64,000 bases of DNA, taken from contig JBGAJM010000011.1 of the NCBI GenBank assembly GCA_044224925.1, positions 7,444 to 71,443 on the forward strand, given 5' to 3'. The DNA comes from Kapaibacterium sp044224925 (lineage in GTDB: Bacteria > Bacteroidota > Ignavibacteria > Kapaibacteriales > Kapaibacteriaceae). Below the pieces are notes generated by a model. The model was given only the letters and a program-made list of their open reading frames with translations, made no database searches and was not told where the DNA came from. Positions 47,801 through 55,317 of this stretch are shown here, one piece after another. Within the stretch, counting starts at the first letter, position 1. Each line of letters starts with the position of its first letter. The position numbers and the translations under genes are program-made.

Positions 47801-48606
47801 AGATCGTTGTTGTGCTCGTCCACGCTCTCGTGCACCATCCGTCCGTTGAGGAACAACTTGAACGAGCCCGACGTGCCGATGCGCAGTTGCACACGAGCAT
47901 CGCTGTCCGAATACGCATAGGTGATGCTGTAGAACGTACCGCGCAGAGAAGGGAAGTATCGTGCGAAGTCAACCCATCCATCATTGCGGATCACGCCCGG
48001 TTCCATCCAGCGTACACGTGCACCACTCTCGCCGCTGTACTCTGCTGTCGGATCGTCTTCGGTCTCGGGAGGGAAGACGCGCTCATGTCCGGAGCCGGAG
48101 ATGTTGTCGAACGGACCGATCAGTCGCCAATCGTGCAATGCACCGATCTTCTCGCGCCATGCAGCTGCGCCCTTGAGATCGGCAAAGAGTTCGTCGATCG
48201 ACCCCAATTGTTCACAGGCCATGGCACGCAGGATCCCCGTCGAATCAGGTCGTTCCACGGCCTGCACGTACATGTCGCGCACGCCCGATGTGCGTTCGCC
48301 GACCTGGGTGAGCACGCGTTGTGTGAGGACGGATGCATAGATGTAGGGTGCGGGGTCCTGCATGGACTTCAAAGCGCTGCGGAACGCACGCCACGACATC
48401 GTGTCCTGCGAGTGGATCATGTAGGCATAGGTAAGCCCGAGATGCGCACGACCATCGGAAGGATCGGCAGCAAGTGCTGCCTGGAATTGCCGAATGGCCT
48501 CGGTCTCGTTGTTCTTCATCAGGGAGTACCATCCATCGGATGTCCCGGCAAGAACAGATACGGCTACCATGCCCATCAGGGCAAAGGATGTGAACAGGCT
48601 TTTCAT
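44857..48606 (-). CDS. very large periplasmic protein: TPR repeats, DUF3857, transglutaminase-like domain
   Basis: With the ATG at 48606 (MKSLFTSFALMGMVAVSVLAG) the protein has 1249 residues and a signal peptide. A GTG ten codons upstream (48636) is possible but overlaps a TAGTTTG promoter-like box. Order: TPR repeats (about 20-110), a beta-sandwich insert (about 160-320, FDNISGSGHERVFPPE and FKLFLNGRMVHES), more TPRs to about 650, then DUF3857 (IRILTAEGIDAFKEYQLPY) and a transglutaminase core with Cys in RIGDCKDVATLC, His in PFDHAIV and Asp in LFLDLTA. Such proteins are common in Bacteroidota; function unknown. It lies 1 bp before the BtuF-like gene. Confidence 0.82.
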   Translation of the reverse strand: MKSLFTSFALMGMVAVSVLAGTSDGWYSLMKNNETEAIRQFQAALAADPSDGRAHLGLTYAYMIHSQDTMSWRAFRSALKSMQDPAPYIYASVLTQRVLTQVGERTSGVRDMYVQAVERPDSTGILRAMACEQLGSIDELFADLKGAAAWREKIGALHDWRLIGPFDNISGSGHERVFPPETEDDPTAEYSGESGARVRWMEPGVIRNDGWVDFARYFPSLRGTFYSITYAYSDSDARVQLRIGTSGSFKLFLNGRMVHESVDEHNNDLDTYVSDVTLSKGWNRILVKCGNSELSRCNFLLRITAPDGTPVRGLRFSTQPQITGSADPSPKQRPNPFTDFFRAQISAHPDRYENYFLLAESHLRNDETTEAELVLRKVLKQYPDCVPALMLMMEAFRRGDKNDEYLTTIEHLSSLRPDIPISLFYKFARAMQNEQLDEATTILPQIEAALPLSNEFFDASLQVARQRNDIQRINELTARAFEIHPGNYAYAVAVAGQALQTEGRHELALQILRKHLSVAYTENGIISISNVHRDMGDMNAWEEDYKQLFVLGAPAPGYHVTRAEVYASRREYDKALEEMRRALDLAPGVSSIWFRAGVLERTLYNKDGAISAFRSALACDPSNFDARDALRELLGQASPFTLMAQTNVDSIIAAAPSAADHPDATAIYLTDDVRRVVYDGSRSEVLHETIIRILTAEGIDAFKEYQLPYVADGGLTIEKAVVRKQGGKEIPADRNGSLVVFKNLEPGDFMYLRVRVREARRGRLAPYFWDAFEFNSYYPQLHTRYSLLVPADVSFKWQCTNWNATPRTSTNAFGKLYEWSSKNEEAIDYEEAMPSFSEVGKTVQVSSMQAWSDLVDWYYDVARTKTRSSYEIKEVVDQILPSTITDEAKIIEAVYKYITKDIRYSMVSFRQSGTIPQKARTTLVTRIGDCKDVATLCIAMLAERGITAYHVLVETNTSLLRKTPLPSIPFDHAIVCVETARGRLFLDLTAANVPIGSVPFGDIDAFCLLIKPGETVPFRLDRSYFAPNNSIVHTSIVMQSDNSALVNRTFTHTGSRTQLYRTAWIGKTRKEQEKQISELLSSDYPDVELREFEIKDLDTLSQTITYSMSFNVPQFATEAGDFKFFKIPWYDEYSPDAALSYPTRTYPIETTMSHDTVVENVSITIPDGYEPSSIVRSLKRVNPAAEYSFTTNVQRNAMSMERRSIFKRGIIEPKEYHDYKLFYNDVVKEDRRYVLLMPKGTIVRSPKKK

Positions 48607-48654
48607 TGCATTTGCTATGTTGCGTAATACGTTCACAAACTACCTGAAAATCCT

Positions 48655-49110
48655 ATGTTCACCGTGTCATCCCTGCTCGTGCCGACGGATTTTTCCGAGA
48701 ATGCTGGTCAAGCCTTGCAGTACGCCAAGGAGATCGCACGCAACACCACGGCAACGTTGCATTTGCTCCATATCGTGGAGCCGGTGGTCTATCCTGCCGA
48801 TTGGAGCTATGCGCAGGTAGGATTTGCGGATATCGAGCAGGAACTCTACGATAACGCCCAAAAGGAACTCTTAGTGCTGGCCGGCGTCCTCGAGAAGGAG
48901 GGGTTCAAGGTCGTGACGTCGGTGGTGCGTGGACGTGCCTCCGATGAGATCTGCGCCTATGCCAAGGACAACGGCATCTCGATCATTGCCATTGGAACGC
49001 ATGGTAGAAGCGGACTTGAACACTTCCTGTTCGGAAGCACCACGGAGCGCGTGCTGCGAAAGGCCCCATGTCCGGTGCTCTCCGTCCACCTCGACGCCAC
49101 CAAGAAGTAA
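48655..49110 (+). CDS. universal stress protein (UspA family)
   Basis: The 151-residue cytoplasmic protein has a single Usp domain: VSSLLVPTDFSENAGQAL at the start and the ATP-binding pattern GTHGRSGLEHFLFGSTTERVL-like text (GTHGRSG, then GSTTE) near residue 125. It is therefore of the ATP-binding type. It lies 12 bp upstream of fbp and is probably co-transcribed with it, divergent from the large TPR gene with a 48-bp gap. Confidence 0.92.
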   Translation: MFTVSSLLVPTDFSENAGQALQYAKEIARNTTATLHLLHIVEPVVYPADWSYAQVGFADIEQELYDNAQKELLVLAGVLEKEGFKVVTSVVRGRASDEICAYAKDNGISIIAIGTHGRSGLEHFLFGSTTERVLRKAPCPVLSVHLDATKK

Positions 49111-49122
49111 CCGAACACCCCT

Positions 49123-50142
49123 ATGCCCTTTCTCAATACCTCCAAACTCGTCACTATCGAGCGCCACATCACGGAGGAGGGGGCATTGCACCCTTCTGCG
49201 ACCGGTGAGTTCTCGCGACTCCTTCGAGATCTCACTCTGGCCATTCGCATTGTTGCTCGCGACGTACGTCGGTCCGGATTGAACGACGTACTTGGCGTGA
49301 CCGAAGACGTGAACGTCCATGGAGAGATGGTGAAGCGGCTGGACATCCATGCCAACGAGGTGATCATTCGAGCCATGGACCATGGAGGACATCTCTGCGT
49401 GATGGCATCGGAGGAGAACGAGAACTTGATCCCGATCCCCGAACCGTATCACAACGGCAAGTATGTACTCGTCTTCGATCCGCTGGATGGATCGTCGAAC
49501 ATCGATGTGAACGTGTCGATCGGTACGATCTTCTCCATCTATCAACGGCTCGACCCAACCTCGTCCGCTCCCGGCTCGCTCGCCGACGTGTTGCAGCCGG
49601 GCTATAAGCAGGTGGCCGCAGGATATGCCATGTATGGGAGCAGCACGCAGCTCGTGTATTCGAGCGGGAACGGCGTGGACATCTTCACGTTCGATCCGAC
49701 CATTGGCGAGTTCCTGCTCACGTATGAGAAGATCAAGATCCCGAAGCGCGGCAAGATCTATTCGATCAACAGTGGCAACTCGTACAAATGGGAAGAGGGA
49801 CTGCGCAACTATGTGCGGCATCTTCTCAGTCCATCCGACGACGGCACACGCCCCTTCTCGCTCCGCTACGTGGGTACCATGGTGGCGGACATTCACCGCA
49901 CGTTGCACTACGGCGGCATCTTCATGTATCCGCGCGACACCACGTCGCCCAATGGCAAGCTCCGTCTCGTCTACGAAGTGAACCCCATGTCGTTCCTGGT
50001 TGAACAGGCCGGTGGTCGCGCCACCGACGGAGAGCGTCGTATCCTCGAACTCGAGCCCACATCGCTGCATCAGCGTGTTCCGTGCTTCATTGGAAGCGAA
50101 GAGGATGTATTGGAAGTGGAGCGGTTCCTGCGCGACGGGTGA
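49123..50142 (+). CDS. fbp: fructose-1,6-bisphosphatase, class I
   Basis: The 339-residue enzyme removes the 1-phosphate of fructose 1,6-bisphosphate in gluconeogenesis. The metal/substrate motif VFDPLDGSSNID lies near residue 120, with the SEENEN metal-binding stretch before it and RYVGTMVADIHRTLHYGGIF and KLRLVYEVNPMSFLVEQAGG towards the end. Length and text fit class I. It shares a transcript with the universal stress protein. Confidence 0.95.
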   Translation: MPFLNTSKLVTIERHITEEGALHPSATGEFSRLLRDLTLAIRIVARDVRRSGLNDVLGVTEDVNVHGEMVKRLDIHANEVIIRAMDHGGHLCVMASEENENLIPIPEPYHNGKYVLVFDPLDGSSNIDVNVSIGTIFSIYQRLDPTSSAPGSLADVLQPGYKQVAAGYAMYGSSTQLVYSSGNGVDIFTFDPTIGEFLLTYEKIKIPKRGKIYSINSGNSYKWEEGLRNYVRHLLSPSDDGTRPFSLRYVGTMVADIHRTLHYGGIFMYPRDTTSPNGKLRLVYEVNPMSFLVEQAGGRATDGERRILELEPTSLHQRVPCFIGSEEDVLEVERFLRDG

Positions 50143-50151
50143 CCACGCGAC

Positions 50152-50201
50152 GGAACTTCCAAGAGAGTTCCCTAATGTTGAGTACTTCACAACAAGGGAA
50201 C
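50152..50201 (+). promoter_or_regulatory. mutually exclusive hairpins before the superoxide dismutase gene
   Basis: Arm A GGAACT (50152-50157) can pair with arm B AGTTCC (50166-50171). Arm B, extended as GTTCCC (50167-50172), can instead pair with arm C GGGAAC (50196-50201), supported by TGTTG/CAACA (50176-50180/50190-50194). Arm C contains the AAGGGA ribosome-binding site, so the second fold would hide it. Confidence 0.4.
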
Positions 50202-50206
50202 ATCCC

Positions 50207-50917
50207 ATGTCTGACCGTCGCGACTTCATCAAAGCAACTGCCGCAGGCGCCCTTGGCCTTGCCGCCCTCCCCTCCATCGAGTCCATCGCGGCCTCCACGG
50301 CCCCTCCGGCTCCCACCAAGCACGAACTTCCGCCCTTGCCTTATGCCTACGATGCGCTCGAGCCGCACATCGATGCGCAGACCATGCAACTGCATCACGA
50401 CAAGCACCATGCCGCTTATGTGACCGGTCTGAACAAGGCCGAAGAGGAATTGGCCAAGGCGCGGGCCTCGGGAGACTTTGCGCTGATCCAGCACTGGTCC
50501 AAGCAGGCAGCCTTCCATGGTGGCGGACATTATCTGCACTCTATGTTCTGGACGGTGATGGCGCCGGCCGGGAAGGGTGGCGGGGGAGAACCTACGGGCG
50601 CGCTCAAGGACCTGATCGTGGAGAGCTTCGGTTCGTTCGACGCCTTCAAGAAGCAGCTCAGCGCCGCCGCCGCCGCCGTCGAGGGCAGCGGATGGGGCTT
50701 GGTCCACTACCGTCCGTCCGACCGATCCCTCATCATCCTCCAGGCCGAGAACCAGCACAAGCTCACGTCGTGGGGTAGCACGCCCGTGCTCGGGATCGAC
50801 GTGTGGGAGCATGCCTACTACCTCAAGTACCAGAACAAGCGGGCAGATTATATCGCCGCTTGGTGGAATGTGGTGAACTGGGCAGAGGTGGCACGGCGGG
50901 TGGAGAATGCCCGCTAG
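50207..50917 (+). CDS. Tat-exported Mn/Fe superoxide dismutase
   Basis: The 236-residue protein starts at the ATG at 50207 with MSDRRDFIKATAAGALGLAAL, a twin-arginine signal, so it is folded and metallated in the cytoplasm and then exported. The SOD domain has metal ligands His63 (QLHHDKHH), His111 (HYLHSMFW), Asp198 and His202 (DVWEHAYYLKY). Gln183 (AENQHK) in the outer sphere is the MnSOD position, so manganese or cambialistic use is likely. Exported SODs of this family are uncommon compared with cytoplasmic ones. The open frame extending upstream lies inside fbp and is a shadow. Confidence 0.93.
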   Translation: MSDRRDFIKATAAGALGLAALPSIESIAASTAPPAPTKHELPPLPYAYDALEPHIDAQTMQLHHDKHHAAYVTGLNKAEEELAKARASGDFALIQHWSKQAAFHGGGHYLHSMFWTVMAPAGKGGGGEPTGALKDLIVESFGSFDAFKKQLSAAAAAVEGSGWGLVHYRPSDRSLIILQAENQHKLTSWGSTPVLGIDVWEHAYYLKYQNKRADYIAAWWNVVNWAEVARRVENAR

Positions 50918-50985
50918 GTCCGTCGGCATCTGTGCATAACTCAATAAGTCCTTGAGCTGCATGAATAAACCTTAATGCAAATAAA

Positions 50986-51017
50986 TGTTGCATGGGTCGT
51001 AAATGCACGTATATTTG
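50986..51017 (+). promoter_or_regulatory. promoter of the RRM protein gene
   Basis: TGTTG (50986-50990), a 19-bp spacer and TATATTTG (51010-51017) match the Bacteroidetes -33/-7 consensus. The predicted start near 51022 leaves an untranslated leader of about 100 nt. Confidence 0.65.
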
Positions 51018-51020
51018 TCT

Positions 51021-51107
51021 ATCCCACGGGGGCGGACCATCGTGGGGATCGTGCCGAGTCGAGATAAATTCACTGGTTCTTCATGGCACGGAACTGAATT
51101 TGGTCCG
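51021..51107 (+). promoter_or_regulatory. structured 5' leader of the RRM protein gene
   Basis: Two stems are visible: ATCCCACG/CGTGGGGAT (51021-51028 with 51041-51049) and CGTGCC/GGCACG (51050-51055 with 51085-51090). CGGACC (51033-51038), in the first loop, can pair alternatively with GGTCCG (51102-51107), close to the start codon. This resembles cold-shock-type regulated leaders. Confidence 0.4.
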
Positions 51108-51120
51108 TATTGAGGTTTGT

Positions 51121-51399
51121 ATGAATATCTATGTTGGCAACCTTCCTTATTCGATGGGCGACGCTGAATTGCGCCAATCATTCGAAGAGTTTGGTGCAGT
51201 TTCGAACGCTTCGGTCGTGAAGGACAAGTTCACAGGCCGTAGCCGTGGTTTCGGCTTTGTTGAAATGCCCGATACCGACGCAGCGAATAACGCTATCGAG
51301 TCGATGAACGGTCGCAACCTGGGCGGTCGCCCATTGGTAGCGAACGAAGCACGTCCACGCGATGAGCGTCCGCGCTTCAACAATCGCGATCGCTATTGA
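51121..51399 (+). CDS. RRM-domain RNA-binding protein
   Basis: The 92-residue protein is a single RNA-recognition motif with a short basic tail. RNP2 is IYVGNL (3-8) and RNP1 is RGFGFVEM (42-49), followed by a C-terminal RPRDERPRFNNRDRY. Such small glycine/arginine-tailed RRM proteins occur in cyanobacteria and Bacteroidota and often respond to cold. A good promoter and a long structured leader precede it, and a strong terminator follows, so it is a single-gene transcript. Its expression is probably controlled at the leader. Confidence 0.93.
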   Translation: MNIYVGNLPYSMGDAELRQSFEEFGAVSNASVVKDKFTGRSRGFGFVEMPDTDAANNAIESMNGRNLGGRPLVANEARPRDERPRFNNRDRY

Positions 51400-51426
51400 T
51401 CAGGCAATAACCAAGATCAAATCCTC

Positions 51427-51457
51427 AAGGACCGCCATTTGGCGGTCCTTTTTTTTT
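51427..51457 (+). terminator. intrinsic terminator after the RRM gene
   Basis: AAGGACCGCC-ATTT-GGCGGTCCTT is a perfect 10-bp hairpin followed by an unbroken T run (51449-51457). Confidence 0.95.
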
Positions 51458-51532
51458 GCCCCTCCCCTTCTGTCCTTTCCCGTATTTTGCGCGTTCATGA
51501 ATACCGCACGCCGTGCTTATCACGAGGAATGA

Positions 51533-52621
51533 ATGCAACTCTTTGACACACTTCAAGACCTTGGCCACGAACAAGTGGTTCTGTGTTCGGACAAGATCAC
51601 CGGCCTCCGCGCCATCATTGCCATCCACGATACGTCACTCGGACCTGCCCTGGGCGGCACACGATTCTGGAACTATGCCAGCGACGAAGAAGCGCTCACC
51701 GATGCGCTGCGACTCTCTCGCGGGATGACGTATAAGGCGGCCGTCAGCGGCGTGAATCTGGGAGGCGGCAAGGCTGTCATCATCGGAGATGCGCGAACAA
51801 TGAAGTCGGAGGCGCTCTTCCGTGCCTACGGTCGCATGGTCGATTCGCTGCGCGGACGGTACATCACGGCCGAGGACGTGAACACCAGTGTTCGCGATAT
51901 GGAGTGGATCCGCATGGAGACCAAGTACGTCACGGGCGTCGGCGGTCAGGGCGGTTCCGGCGATCCAAGTCCGGTCACGGCCCTAGGCGTGTATTCGGGC
52001 ATGAAGGCCTGCGCTCGCTTCGCATGGGGAACCGACTCGCTGAATGGCAAGCGCATCGTGGTACAAGGCGCCGGAAACGTGGCCTCGCACCTCGTGCACT
52101 CGCTCACCAAGGAAGGTGCCAAGGTCTTCGTCACCGATATCTTCAATGAAAAGGCACAGGACCTTGCAGCCCAGACCGGCGCAACGGTGATCAAGCCCGA
52201 AGAAGTGTTCACCACCGAGTGCGACATCTTCTCTCCCAATGCCCTTGGTGCCATCCTGAACGACGAGACGATCCCGAACCTCTCCTGCTCCATCGTGTGC
52301 GGCGGAGCCAACAATCAACTCAAGGAAGAACGGAAGCACGGTACCATGCTCAAGGAGCGCGGCATCGTCTACGGTCCGGACTACGTGGTGAACTCCGGTG
52401 GTCTGATGAACGTGGCCTCTGAGGTCGAAGGATACGACCGCGACAAGGTGATGCGTCAGGCACAGGGCGTGTTCGATATCACGATGAACATCCTGGTCAC
52501 GGCCAAAGAGCGTAACATTCTTCCCGTTGAAGCATCGAATGCAATAGCTGAAGAGCGCATTCACAAGGTGCGTCACGTTCACGGCGGCTACAACGGATCG
52601 CCAACGATCCGTGGTGTGTAA
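51533..52621 (+). CDS. leucine dehydrogenase (Glu/Leu/Phe/Val dehydrogenase family)
   Basis: The 362-residue NAD-dependent enzyme deaminates branched-chain amino acids to keto acids. The catalytic Lys68 (GMTYKAA) and Lys80 (GGGKAV) match leucine dehydrogenase numbering, and SLGPALGGTRFW and VVQGAGNVA (Rossmann) are present. Valine and leucine dehydrogenases are hard to separate by sequence. GAGGA precedes the ATG at 51533. The nusB gene follows 4 bp on. Confidence 0.9.
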   Translation: MQLFDTLQDLGHEQVVLCSDKITGLRAIIAIHDTSLGPALGGTRFWNYASDEEALTDALRLSRGMTYKAAVSGVNLGGGKAVIIGDARTMKSEALFRAYGRMVDSLRGRYITAEDVNTSVRDMEWIRMETKYVTGVGGQGGSGDPSPVTALGVYSGMKACARFAWGTDSLNGKRIVVQGAGNVASHLVHSLTKEGAKVFVTDIFNEKAQDLAAQTGATVIKPEEVFTTECDIFSPNALGAILNDETIPNLSCSIVCGGANNQLKEERKHGTMLKERGIVYGPDYVVNSGGLMNVASEVEGYDRDKVMRQAQGVFDITMNILVTAKERNILPVEASNAIAEERIHKVRHVHGGYNGSPTIRGV

Positions 52622-52625
52622 TAGC

Positions 52626-53216
52626 ATGGCACTCGAACGACCAGACGACAAATTCCCCACGAGCAAGACACGTTCCGTACGTGGCACTCGACACATGGCG
52701 CGCGAAAAAGTGTTGCAGATCCTGGCAGCATGTTTCGAAACGCCTGAAGAATGGGGGATTATCTTCCCGCACATCTTCTTCCGACAGTTCACCTTCGAAG
52801 CCCTTGATACGGCAGGCGAGGGGACACGTATTCTCCGTCCCGAAGAAGTGATGGAACTGGATGCCGACATTCCTATCCAGTGGTCCAAGGAAGACGAAGA
52901 CTATGCCGTGCACCTCCTCCAGGCTGTACGGTCCATGCTCGATAAAAGTCAGGCCCTCATCGACAAGCACGCCGTCAATTGGGACCTTGAGCGCATTGCG
53001 TTGCTCGATCGGATCCTCATGCACATGGCCATTGCCGAGCTGATCACCTGTCACGACATTCCCGTCAAGGTCACGATCAACGAAGTGATCGAACTTGCCA
53101 AGCGCTATTCAACCGACAAGAGCGGAACCTTCATCAACGGAATTCTCGATGCTGCGGTCGCAGACCTGCGCTCGGAAGGACGTATCGTGAAAGAAGGCCG
53201 CGGATTGCAAGAGTGA
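52626..53216 (+). CDS. nusB: transcription antitermination protein NusB
   Basis: The ATG at 52626 gives 196 residues, longer than the about 140 of E. coli because of an extended middle part, as in other Bacteroidota. NusB with S10 binds boxA of rRNA leaders. Family text: RHMAREKVLQILAACFE, WDLERIALLDRILMHMAIAEL and the KVTINEVIELAKRYSTDKSG-FINGIL region. It is the likely partner of the two boxA-like sites in the rRNA operon of this window. Confidence 0.93.
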   Translation: MALERPDDKFPTSKTRSVRGTRHMAREKVLQILAACFETPEEWGIIFPHIFFRQFTFEALDTAGEGTRILRPEEVMELDADIPIQWSKEDEDYAVHLLQAVRSMLDKSQALIDKHAVNWDLERIALLDRILMHMAIAELITCHDIPVKVTINEVIELAKRYSTDKSGTFINGILDAAVADLRSEGRIVKEGRGLQE

Positions 53217-53241
53217 CATTTCCTATTTCTTCGGAGTTGTG

Positions 53242-55317
53242 ATGAGACGTCTCTTCCTTGTATTGCTCGTTGGCCTTGCCGCCTTGCCCATGATGGCACA
53301 ACCGGCAGTGGACTGGGTTCGATTGGGTCTGGGTCCGAATCCGGATGATGCCACGTCGATCGCCGTTGCACCGAATGGTGAAGTGCGCGTGGCGGGCACG
53401 TTCTCGGATTCCATCACCTTCGACAAAGAGAAGATCCAAGCGTACGGCAACTACGATGTGTACATGACGCGCTTTGCCGCCAATGGCAATGTGATGATCG
53501 CGAACACCTATGGTGGTCTCGATGTAGACGAGTGCAACAGCATTGCCGTCGACAACAAGGGCAACGCGTACGTTTGCGGCGCGTTCTCGGATCAAATGCT
53601 GATCGGTGATACCACGCTTGAGACGATCGACCTTGCAAGCGTCGACATCTTCGTCGCAAAGTTCGACCGCATGGGTGTCTTCCTGTGGGCCAAGGTCTTC
53701 GGCTCCACGAACTTCGATGAGTCCGGTCCCTACGTGGCCGCAGACTCCACCGGCAACGTTTATCTGGCCGGGATGTTCGGTCGTACCGCACAGTTCGATA
53801 CCAAGCGGATCACAGCCGACGGAAAGGCCGATATGTTCTTGTGCAAACTGAACTCGTCGGGCTCCGTACAATGGGTGAAGAAGATCGGCGGCATCGAGAA
53901 CGATCGCGCAGCCGGCCTTTGCATCAACAAGGATGGCTCCCGCATCAACGTGGTCGGAACGTTCGAAGGCGTTGTGCGCTTCGACGATACCGACGTGACG
54001 AGCTTCAATGACAAGGCGGACTTCTTCGTGGTCTCCTACGACAACACGGGTGTGATCAAGTGGTGGCACCGCATGGGAACACCCGGCATCGATCGCGGCA
54101 TTGCCTGCACAATGGATCGCAAGGGCAACCTCGTGATCACCGGCGCATTCGCCGGCGCAATGTCCTTCCTCGACGATGCACCTCCGACGAATTCAAATGG
54201 CGAGCTCTATACCGACATCTTCCTTGCAAAGCTTGACGGTGTTGGTGGATTTGCGTGGACGAAGAAGTTCGGTGGCATCAACGAGGACTTTGCTTCCTGC
54301 GTGGCCACTGATAAGAACAACAACATCTATGTTGGCGGATACTACGACAGCTCAACGGTCTTCGGTGAAAATGTCATCGAGGGCGAGGGAGGTCGCGAGG
54401 CCGTCATGTTCAAGGTGAATGAAGTTGGCGAATACGACTGGGTGGTTCAGGCAACCGGTCCGTATGACGACGAGATCCACGGTGTGGTTGTCGATGAGAA
54501 CAACAACCCTATCGTCTGCGGTGTGTTCGATTCGAAAGTGACGATCGGTACGACCGTGTACGATGGACAGCGATTCTCCGATGTATTCGTCACGCGTTAC
54601 AAGTGCGGACCGAACACGCTCTTCATTCCGGCCGTCACCAAGGTGGACATGTGTCAGGGCGCTGATACGCTCTTGCGTGTACGCGATGGCTATCCGGGCT
54701 ATCAGTGGTACGACAACAACAATGCCGTGGCCGGTGCCACACGTAGTCGGTTCTCTCTTGATCAGCTCACCACAGGTGTGCACAAGATCAAGGTGCAGGT
54801 AACAGGCTATGATCTCTGTGTTGGATTTAGCGTCGAGGTCACGGTCACCGTTTCCGATGGAATGGCCAAGCCAACCATTGCAACCATGGGCACAGATCTG
54901 AAGGCGAGCATCGATAATGCTGCGAAGTATGAGTGGACGCGCGAAGGAAAGCCAACGACGAAGAATGGAACACAGACCATTGCCACGGAAGGCCCTGGAC
55001 TGTATCGTGTGCGAGTGACCGATTCCACAGGCTGTACGCGTTGGAGCGATGGCGTGGTGATCGGTACCACCGACGTGGCCACGGAATTCTCCACGTCGGC
55101 CGTTACACTCCGTCCGAACCCTGCCTTCGAATCGCTGACCGTGAACACGGGTGGCGATGCCACGGTGCGGATCGTTGACATGGTCGGTAACACCGTGCAT
55201 GCTGAGCAAGCATCCGGTGCGGCAACCGTTGCTCTGCAGAACTTTGCACCGGGCGCCTACATGGTCGTGGTCCTACGCGGTTCGGAAATGATCCGTCTGC
55301 CCTTCATCAAGCAGTAA
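53242..55317 (+). CDS. secreted SBBP beta-propeller protein with type IX sorting domain
   Basis: The ATG at 53242 after CGGAG gives 691 residues with a signal peptide (RRLFLVLLVGLAALPMMAQ). Seven or so SBBP-type blades follow, each with a VYMTRFAANG- or IFVAKFDRMG-like strand and an AGTFSDS/CGAFSDQ/AGMFGRT turn. After about residue 455 an Ig-like domain (TLLRVRDGYPGYQWYDNN) and a C-terminal sorting domain (LRPNPAFESLTV, VRIVDMVGNTVHAEQ, FAPGAYMVVVL) complete it. It is a paralogue in style of the protein at 31269-32910. The stop region overlaps the GT-C gene by 45 bp. Confidence 0.85.
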   Translation: MRRLFLVLLVGLAALPMMAQPAVDWVRLGLGPNPDDATSIAVAPNGEVRVAGTFSDSITFDKEKIQAYGNYDVYMTRFAANGNVMIANTYGGLDVDECNSIAVDNKGNAYVCGAFSDQMLIGDTTLETIDLASVDIFVAKFDRMGVFLWAKVFGSTNFDESGPYVAADSTGNVYLAGMFGRTAQFDTKRITADGKADMFLCKLNSSGSVQWVKKIGGIENDRAAGLCINKDGSRINVVGTFEGVVRFDDTDVTSFNDKADFFVVSYDNTGVIKWWHRMGTPGIDRGIACTMDRKGNLVITGAFAGAMSFLDDAPPTNSNGELYTDIFLAKLDGVGGFAWTKKFGGINEDFASCVATDKNNNIYVGGYYDSSTVFGENVIEGEGGREAVMFKVNEVGEYDWVVQATGPYDDEIHGVVVDENNNPIVCGVFDSKVTIGTTVYDGQRFSDVFVTRYKCGPNTLFIPAVTKVDMCQGADTLLRVRDGYPGYQWYDNNNAVAGATRSRFSLDQLTTGVHKIKVQVTGYDLCVGFSVEVTVTVSDGMAKPTIATMGTDLKASIDNAAKYEWTREGKPTTKNGTQTIATEGPGLYRVRVTDSTGCTRWSDGVVIGTTDVATEFSTSAVTLRPNPAFESLTVNTGGDATVRIVDMVGNTVHAEQASGAATVALQNFAPGAYMVVVLRGSEMIRLPFIKQ

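Noticed and set aside
48607..48636. GTG at 48636 as the start of the large TPR protein
   Set aside because: It overlaps a TAGTTTG promoter-like box, and the ATG at 48606 begins a clean signal peptide.
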